This document shows, piece after piece, positions 31,894 through 40,231 of a stretch of DNA of 64,000 nt. The position numbers were made by a program, and so were the translations under genes. The first letter of the stretch is position 1. Every line of letters begins with the position of its first letter. The notes beneath the pieces are model-generated. The model was not told the origin of the DNA and did no database searches. It saw only the letters and a list, made by a program, of their open reading frames with translations. This stretch comes from an uncultured Kiloniellaceae bacterium (GTDB lineage: Bacteria > Pseudomonadota > Alphaproteobacteria > Kiloniellales > Kiloniellaceae): contig CANMQP010000005.1 of the NCBI GenBank assembly GCA_947500035.1, positions 310,001-374,000 on the forward strand. The letters are read 5' to 3'.

Positions 31894-32805
31894 ATGACCC
31901 AACGGATCGTGCCTTACAGTATTGTTGATGTCTTCACCACCCGGCGTTTCGCCGGCAACCCGGTCGCCGTGATCAGGGATGCCAAGGGCTTGTCGGGGAC
32001 GCAAATGCAGTCTATCGCCCAGGAGTTCGGGTTTTCGGAAACCACATTTATCCTGCCTCCAGGTAACGGCGCGACGAGCGCAACAGTACGCATCTTTACG
32101 CCCTTCGATGAGATCCCCTTTGCCGGGCACCCCAACATCGGCACGGCGTTCGTGGCCGCGACGCAAGAGACCGTGGCGGAGATCCAGGGCGATCAGCTCG
32201 TTTTTGATGAGCTCGGCGGGCCAGTGAGTGTGGTACTGCAGCGGGAGCAGGGACGGGTGATCGGTGCGCGGATCACCGCACCTCAGACGCTCGAGGTTTT
32301 GGGCGAGTGCGACACCGCAATGATGGCGTCCTGTCTCGGCCTTGCAGAGGAACAGGTCTTGTCTCAGCGCTTTCGGCCCTGCGTGGCAAGCGTGGGGTTG
32401 CCCTTCGCCTTTGCCGAACTCGCCGGCCTGGAGGCGCTGGGCGCGATCGATCCAAGTGTGTCAGCCTTCAAAGCCGCGCGGGCGCGCGGTCCGCAGACGG
32501 TTGACGGTTTTGCGATCTCAGCCTTCGTCGTTACGTCGGAGTCCGGATCAAACTTCAATGTTCGGGCCCGGGTCATTTCGCCGCTGGGTCATCCCCCCGA
32601 AGATCCGGCGACCGGCAGCGCGGCGGGCGCCTTGACCTCGTTGTTGGCGGCGTCGGGGACAGGGGAGGTTTGCCGTGCAATAATCGAGCAGGGCGTCGAG
32701 ATGGGACGTCCAAGCCTGATCGAAGTCGAGATTCCCGCTTCGGGCGCAGGGGCTGAAATCAGCGGCCGTTGCGTCCCGGTCAGTTCCGGTGTGCTCTATC
32801 TTTGA
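31894..32805 (+). CDS. PhzF family isomerase
   Basis: 303 residues from ATG 31894 after GGGAGAAG. Complete PhzF fold: YSIVDVFTTRRFAGNPVAVI, catalytic Glu49 in FGFSETTFIL, FDEIPFAGHPNIGTAFV at about 68-84 and PPEDPATGSAAGALTSLL near the C terminus. It is closer to the canonical family than the copy at 13356, with normal length and no N-terminal extension. Substrate unknown. Probably co-transcribed with the 31384 gene. Confidence 0.9.
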   Translation: MTQRIVPYSIVDVFTTRRFAGNPVAVIRDAKGLSGTQMQSIAQEFGFSETTFILPPGNGATSATVRIFTPFDEIPFAGHPNIGTAFVAATQETVAEIQGDQLVFDELGGPVSVVLQREQGRVIGARITAPQTLEVLGECDTAMMASCLGLAEEQVLSQRFRPCVASVGLPFAFAELAGLEALGAIDPSVSAFKAARARGPQTVDGFAISAFVVTSESGSNFNVRARVISPLGHPPEDPATGSAAGALTSLLAASGTGEVCRAIIEQGVEMGRPSLIEVEIPASGAGAEISGRCVPVSSGVLYL

Positions 32806-32862
32806 GCCCGCGGCTGTAAGGTCCCTGCTGTAAAGTCCCGGGACGTTTGCAGTTTTCCGATC

Positions 32863-33222
32863 TTAAGAGCCGGAGCGATAGAAGCGCGCAACGATGTAAT
32901 GGTATATCGAGCTGAGCAGCGGGATTTGTATAAAGCCCGCAACCCCCAGAGCAGAGATCGCAGCTGCTCCGCACAGCGGCCGGGCCAGAATCATGCCTGA
33001 AAAGAGTCCGATAAAGCTCCAGAGCAGATACCAAAGGACCATGAAGGGAATCAGGATGACCGTTTCTAAGGCTGTCAGGCTTGATTCGAGATCGATCGGC
33101 AAAAGTATCAGGAGCTGCAGGAGGCTGTAATAAGCGAAAGCTGGCCCGACCAGGAAGGTAAAGCCCAGAGTAATGACCAGCAGGGCTATCTCTTTCGGCT
33201 TCAATGTCTTTCCGAGGCGCAT
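32863..33222 (-). CDS. Small integral membrane protein
   Basis: 119 residues from ATG 33220-33222 (a start at 33258 would add 12). Four hydrophobic segments are visible: IALLVITLGFTFLVGPAFAYY, LLQLLILLPI, TVILIPFMVLWYLLWSFIGLFSGMIL and a last one near the C terminus (AAISALGVAGFIQIPLLSSI). The pattern is of a small multi-span inner-membrane protein with no recognised family. Convergent with the PhzF gene, 57 bp apart. Confidence 0.6.
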   Translation of the reverse strand: MRLGKTLKPKEIALLVITLGFTFLVGPAFAYYSLLQLLILLPIDLESSLTALETVILIPFMVLWYLLWSFIGLFSGMILARPLCGAAAISALGVAGFIQIPLLSSIYHYIVARFYRSGS

Positions 33223-33605
33223 TTCTGCAGTGCTACAGCATCCTGAGGACGTCGGCAATCATCGCGTCCTGGAGGCGCTCTTCAGAGGCTGCATCTTATT
33301 GATCGCCGTGGCCCGCCTGTGCGGTCTTGCCGCTCTTGTTTCACAGGTCGCCGGCAGCGGGACGCGAGCCGGATTTACGGTTTGGCAGCCTGGGGTTCCA
33401 AGCTGATTTAAATTGCGACCTTAGTGAGTAACAGTGGGTTATATAGTTGTAAATAAAAAATAAAACATATTGCATTCCTCCTAAATCTATCTGGTTTTCA
33501 AGGGTTTTTAACGAAACGATAAGCCCTTTTCGGGATACTTCGGACTGCTCATAAAAAGTCTCGAAGGCCCTCCTGTTTTTGCACTGCAGTCCCCGTGAAG
33601 GGTAG
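33223..33605. other. Intergenic, AT-rich core
   Basis: Upstream of the RTX protease gene. The stretch 33420-33480 is strongly AT-rich (ATAAAAAATAAAACATATTG) and may contain the protease promoter or an activator/nucleoid-protein site. No convincing gene. Confidence 0.4.
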
Positions 33606-33642
33606 TCGATATCGGGAACAGGCGCCTTAGGTGTTGCGCAAC

Positions 33643-33656
33643 AGGAGGTTGCTATC
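33643..33656 (+). promoter_or_regulatory. Strong Shine-Dalgarno followed by ATC, candidate non-canonical start
   Basis: AGGAGG at 33643-33648 is the best ribosome site of the region. Five bases later comes ATC (33654-33656), in frame with the RTX protease. No ATG, GTG or TTG lies in that frame between the stop at 33603-33605 and GTG 33795. Confidence 0.45.
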
Positions 33657-33794
33657 TCTCAGATCCATAATAATGCGCTCGGCTATCGTTGTGCTTGCGC
33701 GGGATGCGCGGGCGGCGTCGCGAGCGAGCTTTTCGACGCGGGCAGTGCTGCCGGGGCGTCCGGGGCCAAGCCGGTTTGGAATCTGACAGAGATT
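33654..33794 (+). other. Probable N-terminal extension of RTX protease 1
   Basis: The frame is open and protein-like: cysteine-containing GYRCACAGCAGGVASE, then KPVWNLTEIV leading into VDNLTRSNAEW. The last part aligns with the start of the paralogue (PTWTLNQIVDNLNRND at 36919), which shows that coding extends upstream of GTG 33795. The true start is unresolved. Confidence 0.6.
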
Positions 33795-36449
33795 GTGGAC
33801 AACCTGACCCGTTCCAACGCCGAGTGGTCGGGCGCAACGGTCTCCTACAGCTTCTTCAACTCCAAACCGGCTGGCTATGCCGGTGAGGGAGACGGCTTTT
33901 CATCCTTCAGCGGCGCGCAGCGCACGGCCGCCCGCGAAGCCATGCAGCTCTGGGATGATGTCGCCGGTGTTTCCTTCGTTGAGACGGCGGATGCCAGCGG
34001 TGATATCCGCTTTGCCAATACGACGACAGGGCCGGGGGTTGCCTGGGCTTACTATCCGGGTGGTGGACGAGGTGGCGACGTTTGGATCAATCCCAACTAT
34101 TCGCACAATAATCAGCTCGAACCCGACGACTATGGTTACCTGACCATGATCCACGAGGTGGGTCACGCGCTTGGGCTCGGCCATCCCGGGGATTACAATG
34201 CGGGTTCAGGGAATCCCGTCACCTACAGCAATTCGGCCGAATACGCGCAGGACACCCGTGAATTTACGGTCATGTCCTACTTCAATGCCAGTTATTCCGG
34301 CGCCGACCATGTCAACGGCGGCACCCGTTTCGCGGCGTCTCCCCTGTTGCATGACATCGCCGCGATCCAGTCGATTTACGGTGCCGATACGACAACCCGG
34401 ACCGGGGATACGGTTTACGGCTTTAACGCCAACGCCGGCCGCGACGCCTTTGATTTCAACATCAACAACAGTCCGGTGATTGCAATCTGGGACGCGGGTG
34501 GGACCGACACACTCGATTTTTCAGGCTACACCGCGTACTACGCGACAGCCACCATCGACCTGAACGAAGGCGCGTTCAGTGACACGCCCAATATGACCAA
34601 CAATATTGCGATTGCCTACGGCGCCGAGATCGAGAATGCGGTTGGCGGCGCCTGGCACGACAACATTATCGGCAATGCACTGGACAACACGCTCGACGGC
34701 GGGAACGGCGATGATACCCTTTGGGGCAATGGCGGGACGGACAGCCTGATCGGCGGTGCCGGGAACGACACCCTGTTGGGCGGTGCCGGCGACGACTTCT
34801 TTTTTGGCGGGATGGGGAACGACTCTCTGGGTGGTGGCCTCGGTCTGGATACCCTGGTCTACAATGCCAACTCCGGCGACTTTTCCTTTTCCAGGGACCA
34901 GTACGGCTTCGTCACTATTGTTGATCTGAACCTCGCGGACGGAAATGACGGAACGGACGTTGTCGACAATGCTGTCGAATGGTTGAGCTATCTGGACCGG
35001 CAGATCCTGACCTCGAGCATCACCGTCACACCGGCTGCGGATCTGGTCGTCTACGGAACTGCGGGCGGCGACAGCCTGGAGGGCAACTCGGGCGATGATA
35101 CGATTTCCGGTTTCGCGGGCAATGACCGGCTCTTCGGTCTTTTCGGAGATGATACGCTGATCGCCGGCAGCGGCAACGACACCCTTTACGGCGGCAACGG
35201 CACGGATACTGCCGTGTTTGGGGCGGCCCGCGAGGATTACTGGATCACCAGCAACGTCAACGGCATCTATAGCGTCGCATACCAGGGAAAGAATGCCGGA
35301 CTGGCGGGCACGGACACGGTCTGGTCGGATATAGAGCGCTTTACCTTCAGCGACGGCAGTTGGCTGACGGCGGATCTGCCCGACAATAGCGCGCCTGATG
35401 TTTACATCCGGGCAGCGGGCGGCGGCGGTAAGCTGATCGGTGGTGGCGGCGACGACACGCTGGTCGGGCGCGGCGGCAGGGACAAGGTGGTTGGCGGTGA
35501 TGGCGATGACATCATTTACGGTGGTAGCGGCAACGATAAGATCGCTGGCGGAGCCGGCGACGACTACATCGATGCGGGTAAGCACCGTGACAAGGTTGCC
35601 GGCGGCGCGGGTAACGATACGATCCTGGGCGGCAAGGGCCTTGATAAGCTGATCGGTGAATCCGGTGACGACTATATCGACGGCGGCAAGGACAAAGACA
35701 AGATTGCCGCCGGTTCGGGCAACGACACGGTGTTCGGCGGCAAAGGCACTGATAAGATCGCGGGCCAGGAGGGCGACGACTATATCGACGGCGGAAAGCA
35801 CGATGACAAGATCGTCGGCGGTTCGGGCAACGACACGCTGATCGGCGGTCACGGCAAGGACAAGGTTTACGGCGGTGAGGGTGACGACACCTACATCATC
35901 GACGGTAAAGACCGGATCGCCGAGGCGGCCGGTGAGGGCACCGATACGGTCATGGCCAACTTCAGCTACGGCCTGCTGAGTAACTTCGAGAACCTGACCC
36001 TGACCGGCACCTCGGACATTGCGGGCTACGGCAACGGCGAGAACAACGTCCTGACCGGCAACGACGGGAACAACTACCTCTCCGGCGCATCGGGCAGCGA
36101 TACGCTGATCGGCGGTCTTGGCGACGACGTTCTGAACGGCGGTAGCGAGGCGGACATCTTCTTCTTCAGCCTGCTGAGCGACGCGGGCACGGATCGGATC
36201 GAGGACTTCGATCGTTCCGAGGATATCCTGCGGCTTTCGGACGTCCTGGATGGAGCAGGTGACGATATCGCGGACACCGATGCGCAGATTCTCTCGATCG
36301 TGAACGAGGGCGCGGGCGGCAACGTAGAGGTGCATTTCTCCAACGGCGCCGATGTGATCTTCGAGGGCCTGGGCAGCGGCGCCGCGGGCAACTTCGCCTC
36401 AATCGCAGATCTGGTCGACGACACCACAACCCAGCTCAGCGTGGTATAG
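33795..36449 (+). CDS. Serralysin-like RTX metalloprotease 1
   Basis: 884 residues from GTG 33795, the first conventional start, though coding probably begins near 33654. The M10 catalytic site HEVGHALGLGH starts at residue 120, and the Met-turn is Met160 (VMSYF). A C-terminal serralysin segment follows (LLHDIAAIQSIYGADTTTR). From about 285 on come RTX calcium-binding nonapeptides (GGxGxDxx), first classical, then about 545-720 in a Lys-rich variant (DKIAGGAGDDYID). The C terminus (FFFSLLSDAGTDRIEDFDRS) fits a type I secretion signal region. Secreted calcium-dependent protease. No secretion genes nearby. Confidence 0.9.
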   Translation: MDNLTRSNAEWSGATVSYSFFNSKPAGYAGEGDGFSSFSGAQRTAAREAMQLWDDVAGVSFVETADASGDIRFANTTTGPGVAWAYYPGGGRGGDVWINPNYSHNNQLEPDDYGYLTMIHEVGHALGLGHPGDYNAGSGNPVTYSNSAEYAQDTREFTVMSYFNASYSGADHVNGGTRFAASPLLHDIAAIQSIYGADTTTRTGDTVYGFNANAGRDAFDFNINNSPVIAIWDAGGTDTLDFSGYTAYYATATIDLNEGAFSDTPNMTNNIAIAYGAEIENAVGGAWHDNIIGNALDNTLDGGNGDDTLWGNGGTDSLIGGAGNDTLLGGAGDDFFFGGMGNDSLGGGLGLDTLVYNANSGDFSFSRDQYGFVTIVDLNLADGNDGTDVVDNAVEWLSYLDRQILTSSITVTPAADLVVYGTAGGDSLEGNSGDDTISGFAGNDRLFGLFGDDTLIAGSGNDTLYGGNGTDTAVFGAAREDYWITSNVNGIYSVAYQGKNAGLAGTDTVWSDIERFTFSDGSWLTADLPDNSAPDVYIRAAGGGGKLIGGGGDDTLVGRGGRDKVVGGDGDDIIYGGSGNDKIAGGAGDDYIDAGKHRDKVAGGAGNDTILGGKGLDKLIGESGDDYIDGGKDKDKIAAGSGNDTVFGGKGTDKIAGQEGDDYIDGGKHDDKIVGGSGNDTLIGGHGKDKVYGGEGDDTYIIDGKDRIAEAAGEGTDTVMANFSYGLLSNFENLTLTGTSDIAGYGNGENNVLTGNDGNNYLSGASGSDTLIGGLGDDVLNGGSEADIFFFSLLSDAGTDRIEDFDRSEDILRLSDVLDGAGDDIADTDAQILSIVNEGAGGNVEVHFSNGADVIFEGLGSGAAGNFASIADLVDDTTTQLSVV
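35535..35656 (+). repeat. 122-bp block identical in both RTX genes (copy 1)
   Basis: Identical base for base to 39088-39209, including silent positions, while flanking sequence diverges. Encodes Lys-rich RTX repeats (DKIAGGAGDDYIDAGKHRDK and on). Suggests gene conversion or a very recent exchange. Confidence 0.9.
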
Positions 36450-36915
36450 CGCCGCAAGAGCGGCCGCTCACTGTAAAGTTGTGACGGAACTGTGACGATA
36501 ATTGTGTTTTTTGAGAATGATTTTAAACTTCTACTATCAGTAACATACTGATTTTGAATTCATAAAAGCATTCGCAAGCTTTGATCTTTTCGAAAACCTG
36601 CCTTCATTTTAAGATATATGCTTAATTGCATCGCGCGCGGGATATTTTCGCTTTGATGGTTGCCATTTTTCTAAAATACAATTAAATTTTCCTAATTGAG
36701 TGTTAATCGGCGTCATCATCTTAGATCAGTAAAGCGCGCATGTAGTGCGGTGTAATGGGCTCTTCCAGGGCTTGCGTTTTCTCGCGTTGCTTTCAATCCA
36801 ACCGATGTCGTTGACATGGCCGGACGGTGTTTATCCGTTCGCTCAACCGGTGCTGTTGTGCGCCTTGTGGGAGGCCATGGCGGGCCGTTCGCTATGTGAT
36901 TGAAGGGATGTTTCT
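36450..36915. other. AT-rich intergenic region between RTX genes
   Basis: About 465 bp, strongly AT-rich from 36500 to 36720, in marked contrast to the coding flanks. Likely holds the promoter of the second protease. I see no terminator hairpin with a T-tract after the first protease. No gene recognised. Confidence 0.45.
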
Positions 36916-39900
36916 GTGACTTTACCGACTTGGACTCTGAACCAAATTGTCGACAACCTGAACCGGAATGACGTGTTCTGGGAAGGTGACATCATTACTT
37001 ACAGCTTCCTGGAAACGCGCCCGGTTGAGTACATTGGCGGCGCATATGATTTTTTAGCTCAAAACTTTAACTCTTTTCACACGGCGCAGCGGGCGGCGGC
37101 CACTAAGGCAATCGAACTGTGGGATGATATTATTGCTCCGTCCCTGGTCCGAACTGATAGTGGCGATGCTGGAGACATCCGGTTCGGCAACGCAGCCGGT
37201 CTGGTTGGTGCCGGGACCTTTTTACCCGGTAATTTGGACGGACACGGCGGTGACGTGTGGTTCGACAACACGGACCCCGATTTGAATGATGCCCGTCAGC
37301 CGGGCGACTTCGGCTTCTTCGCCTTCGTCCATGAATTCGGTCACGCCCTCGGCCTGGAACATCCGGGTGACTATAACCAGGGTGACGGCAATGGCGAAAT
37401 CACCTATTGGAAAGATGCCGAATACCGACAAGATACGCTGCAGTATTCCGCCATGTCCTACTTCGGTGCATTCGAAGCCGGAACGGACCATTATGATGCG
37501 GATGGCTACTATCAGTATGCCGCCAGCCCTCTATTGCACGATATCGCAGCCGTTCAGGCCGTTTATGGAGCTGATCAGACCACGCGAATAGGGGATACCG
37601 TTTACGGCTTCAATTCCACGGCGGATCGCGAGATTTTTGACTTCAGCAAAAACCCGACGCCAGTCTTTGCGATCTGGGATGCCGGGGGGATTGATACACT
37701 CGACTTTAGTGGGTTTTCAGAGGGTACCGCCATTCGGCTAGGAGAAGGTCAGTTCAGTAGAACGCCGGATATGACGAACAGCATCGCCATAGCGTACGGC
37801 GCGAAGATTGAGAACGCGATTGGGACCCAAGGTAATGACTTCATTGATGGCAATTATTTGGACAACGTTATTAACGGCCAAGACGGCAACGATGTCATAA
37901 GGGGAAACGGCGGCAATGACACGCTGATCGGCTTGTCTGGAAACGATGTCATTTCGGACAGGAACGGAAATGATCACCTCATAGGCGGTGAGGGAAACGA
38001 CCGTTTGTCGGTTGAGAACGGTCACAACACGCTGGATGGCGGAAAAGGCGTGGATACAATAATAGGTGGTATCGATGTCGATGTAATTTTTGGTGGCGAT
38101 GACAACGATTTCATCAAGGGAAAGTATGGCGACGATACGGCGTCTGGTGATGGTGGAGACGACTATATAGACGGAGAAGGTGGGAACGATACGCTCTTCG
38201 GCGGAGCGGGTGACGACACAGTCATTGGAGAGTTTGGAGACGATTGGATTGCCGGCGGAGAAGGTGACGATTTTATCGATGGTGGCGCAGGCACGGACAG
38301 GATCGTATTTTCCGGTAATTTTGATGATTTTGAGATTGTCCGCGACTACACCGGCGCGATGACGGTTACTGATCTGGTACTCGGTGACGGAGATGAAGGC
38401 ACTGATAGCATTGTAGGTGCGGAGTGGCTGGAGTTTGACGACCAACTGGTTGCTGTGTCGGGTATTGAAATTCCGGAAGCGCCTGACCTGAATCTGACCG
38501 GAACTGCCTTCAACGATACTCTTTCCGGTTACGATGGCGACGACACAATCTCAGGTTACAGTGGTAGTGATCGACTTTACGGTTTCGATGGTGATGATTT
38601 TATCCTAGGTGGACGTCACAATGATACTCTCTTTGGCGGTCGTGGAGAGGATACCCTGAAAGGTGGCCATGGTGACGACCGGATTGTCGGTAATGACGGA
38701 TTAGATACGGCCTCCTTTGACGGAAAGCGCAGTGACTACTGGATTACCCCTCACAACGGCTATGTAACGGTTGAGTACATTGGCAACGACCCGGCGGCCT
38801 ACGGCGGAACAGACCGCGTGGACGCGGATGTCGAGCGCTTTCAGTTTTCCGACGGCACCTGGCTGACCGACGATCTGCCCGAAAACAGTATACCGTCGGT
38901 CTACGCCGTCGCGAGTTCGCGCGGCAGTAAGCTTTCCGGTGGCGATGGCGATGACACGCTGATCGGACGTGGCGGGCGCGATAAGATGAGCGGGGGCGCG
39001 GGCGACGATCTGATGATCGGCGGCGGTTCACGCGACAAGATGGTCGGTGGCGATGGCAACGACAGCATCTACGGCGGCAGCGGAACCGATAAGATCGCTG
39101 GCGGAGCCGGCGACGACTACATCGATGCGGGTAAGCACCGTGACAAGGTTGCCGGCGGCGCGGGTAACGATACGATCCTGGGCGGCAAGGGCCTTGATAA
39201 GCTGATCGGCGAAGCCGGTGACGACTATATCGACGGCGGCAAAGACAAAGACAAGATCGCGGCCGGAGAGGGCAACGACACGGTGTTCGGCGGCAAAGGC
39301 ACCGATAAGATCGCGGGCCAGGAGGGCGATGACTATATCGACGGCGGCAAGCACGACGACAAGATCTCCGGCGGCGCCGGTAACGATACGCTGATCGGCG
39401 GGCAAGGTAGAGATAAGGTCTTCGGCGGTGAAGGCGACGACGTTTATATTATCGACGGCAAAGACAAGATCGGTGAGGCGGCAGATGAAGGTATCGATAC
39501 CGTTCTGGCGAACTTCAGCTACGGCCTTCAGACCAACTTTGAACACCTGGTATTAACCGGCGAATCCGAGATCGATGGCTACGGCAATGCGGAGGATAAC
39601 GTGTTGACCGGCAACAACGGCAACAACCTGCTGTCTGGTGGTGCGGGCCAGGATACTCTGATGGGCGGTGAGGGCGACGATTTGCTGATCGGTGGTGACG
39701 ATGCCGACAGCTTCGACTTCAGCCTGCTGGTGGACTCGGGCTCCGATACCATCGGCGATTTCGATCGTTCCGCCGATATTCTGCGCTTTAGCGATGTGGT
39801 CGATGGCGCGGGCGACGATATCTCGGATCTCGATGCACAGATTGCCTCGATCGTGAACGAAGGCGATGGCGGCGACGTACGAATTGACTTCAATAACGGC

Positions 39901-40092
39901 AACAGCATCACCTTCGACGATCTGGGCAGCGGAATTGCGGGCAACTTCGGTTCCATTGCCGATGTGGTCGACAATGCCTCGACGCAGATCGTGGTGACAG
40001 ATCTGGTCGGGATGGCCGGGCTGGGCTTTATTACGCAGGAAAACCAGTCGAACGAGCTATCTGACCAGTTTACCATCGTTGACAGGGTTTGA
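36916..40092 (+). CDS. Serralysin-like RTX metalloprotease 2
   Basis: 1058 residues from GTG 36916 behind GAAGGGA. Zinc site HEFGHALGLEH starts at residue 139, Met-turn Met180 (AMSYF), followed by the serralysin segment LLHDIAAVQAVYGADQTTR. RTX repeats run from about 300 to 930 and are more numerous than in the first protein. The same Lys-rich block appears at about 690-850. The end has FDFSLLVDSGSDTIGDFDRS and an extra 30-residue tail after the part shared with protease 1. Calcium-dependent secreted protease; paralogue of the preceding gene, lacking its Cys-rich leader. Confidence 0.92.
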   Translation: MTLPTWTLNQIVDNLNRNDVFWEGDIITYSFLETRPVEYIGGAYDFLAQNFNSFHTAQRAAATKAIELWDDIIAPSLVRTDSGDAGDIRFGNAAGLVGAGTFLPGNLDGHGGDVWFDNTDPDLNDARQPGDFGFFAFVHEFGHALGLEHPGDYNQGDGNGEITYWKDAEYRQDTLQYSAMSYFGAFEAGTDHYDADGYYQYAASPLLHDIAAVQAVYGADQTTRIGDTVYGFNSTADREIFDFSKNPTPVFAIWDAGGIDTLDFSGFSEGTAIRLGEGQFSRTPDMTNSIAIAYGAKIENAIGTQGNDFIDGNYLDNVINGQDGNDVIRGNGGNDTLIGLSGNDVISDRNGNDHLIGGEGNDRLSVENGHNTLDGGKGVDTIIGGIDVDVIFGGDDNDFIKGKYGDDTASGDGGDDYIDGEGGNDTLFGGAGDDTVIGEFGDDWIAGGEGDDFIDGGAGTDRIVFSGNFDDFEIVRDYTGAMTVTDLVLGDGDEGTDSIVGAEWLEFDDQLVAVSGIEIPEAPDLNLTGTAFNDTLSGYDGDDTISGYSGSDRLYGFDGDDFILGGRHNDTLFGGRGEDTLKGGHGDDRIVGNDGLDTASFDGKRSDYWITPHNGYVTVEYIGNDPAAYGGTDRVDADVERFQFSDGTWLTDDLPENSIPSVYAVASSRGSKLSGGDGDDTLIGRGGRDKMSGGAGDDLMIGGGSRDKMVGGDGNDSIYGGSGTDKIAGGAGDDYIDAGKHRDKVAGGAGNDTILGGKGLDKLIGEAGDDYIDGGKDKDKIAAGEGNDTVFGGKGTDKIAGQEGDDYIDGGKHDDKISGGAGNDTLIGGQGRDKVFGGEGDDVYIIDGKDKIGEAADEGIDTVLANFSYGLQTNFEHLVLTGESEIDGYGNAEDNVLTGNNGNNLLSGGAGQDTLMGGEGDDLLIGGDDADSFDFSLLVDSGSDTIGDFDRSADILRFSDVVDGAGDDISDLDAQIASIVNEGDGGDVRIDFNNGNSITFDDLGSGIAGNFGSIADVVDNASTQIVVTDLVGMAGLGFITQENQSNELSDQFTIVDRV
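39088..39209 (+). repeat. 122-bp block identical in both RTX genes (copy 2)
   Basis: See 35535-35656. Sequence similarity between the genes continues downstream to about 39370 at a lower level. Confidence 0.9.
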
Positions 40093-40150
40093 TCGACGCG
40101 GGCTCGTAAGAAGAGCTTTTATGAACCGCCTTGTCTAGGCTGGAGCATGA

Positions 40151-40190
40151 GAAAAGAAAAAGGCGCCGGGAAGTTCCGGCGCCTTTTTTG
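40151..40190. terminator. Bidirectional terminator between RTX2 and the 5'-nucleotidase
   Basis: GGCGCCGG (40162-40169) pairs with CCGGCGCC (40176-40183). An A-rich run lies on the left (GAAAAGAAAAA) and T6 on the right, so it can stop transcripts from both converging genes. Confidence 0.9.
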
Positions 40191-40231
40191 TCCTGCATCT
40201 GATCGTAACGAAGAGACGCTTCTTTTAGGGT

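Noticed and set aside
34521-36335. 604-codon minus-strand ORF opposite RTX protease 1
   Set aside because: It mirrors the regular RTX repeats on the other strand; the plus-strand product has an intact protease site and calcium repeats.
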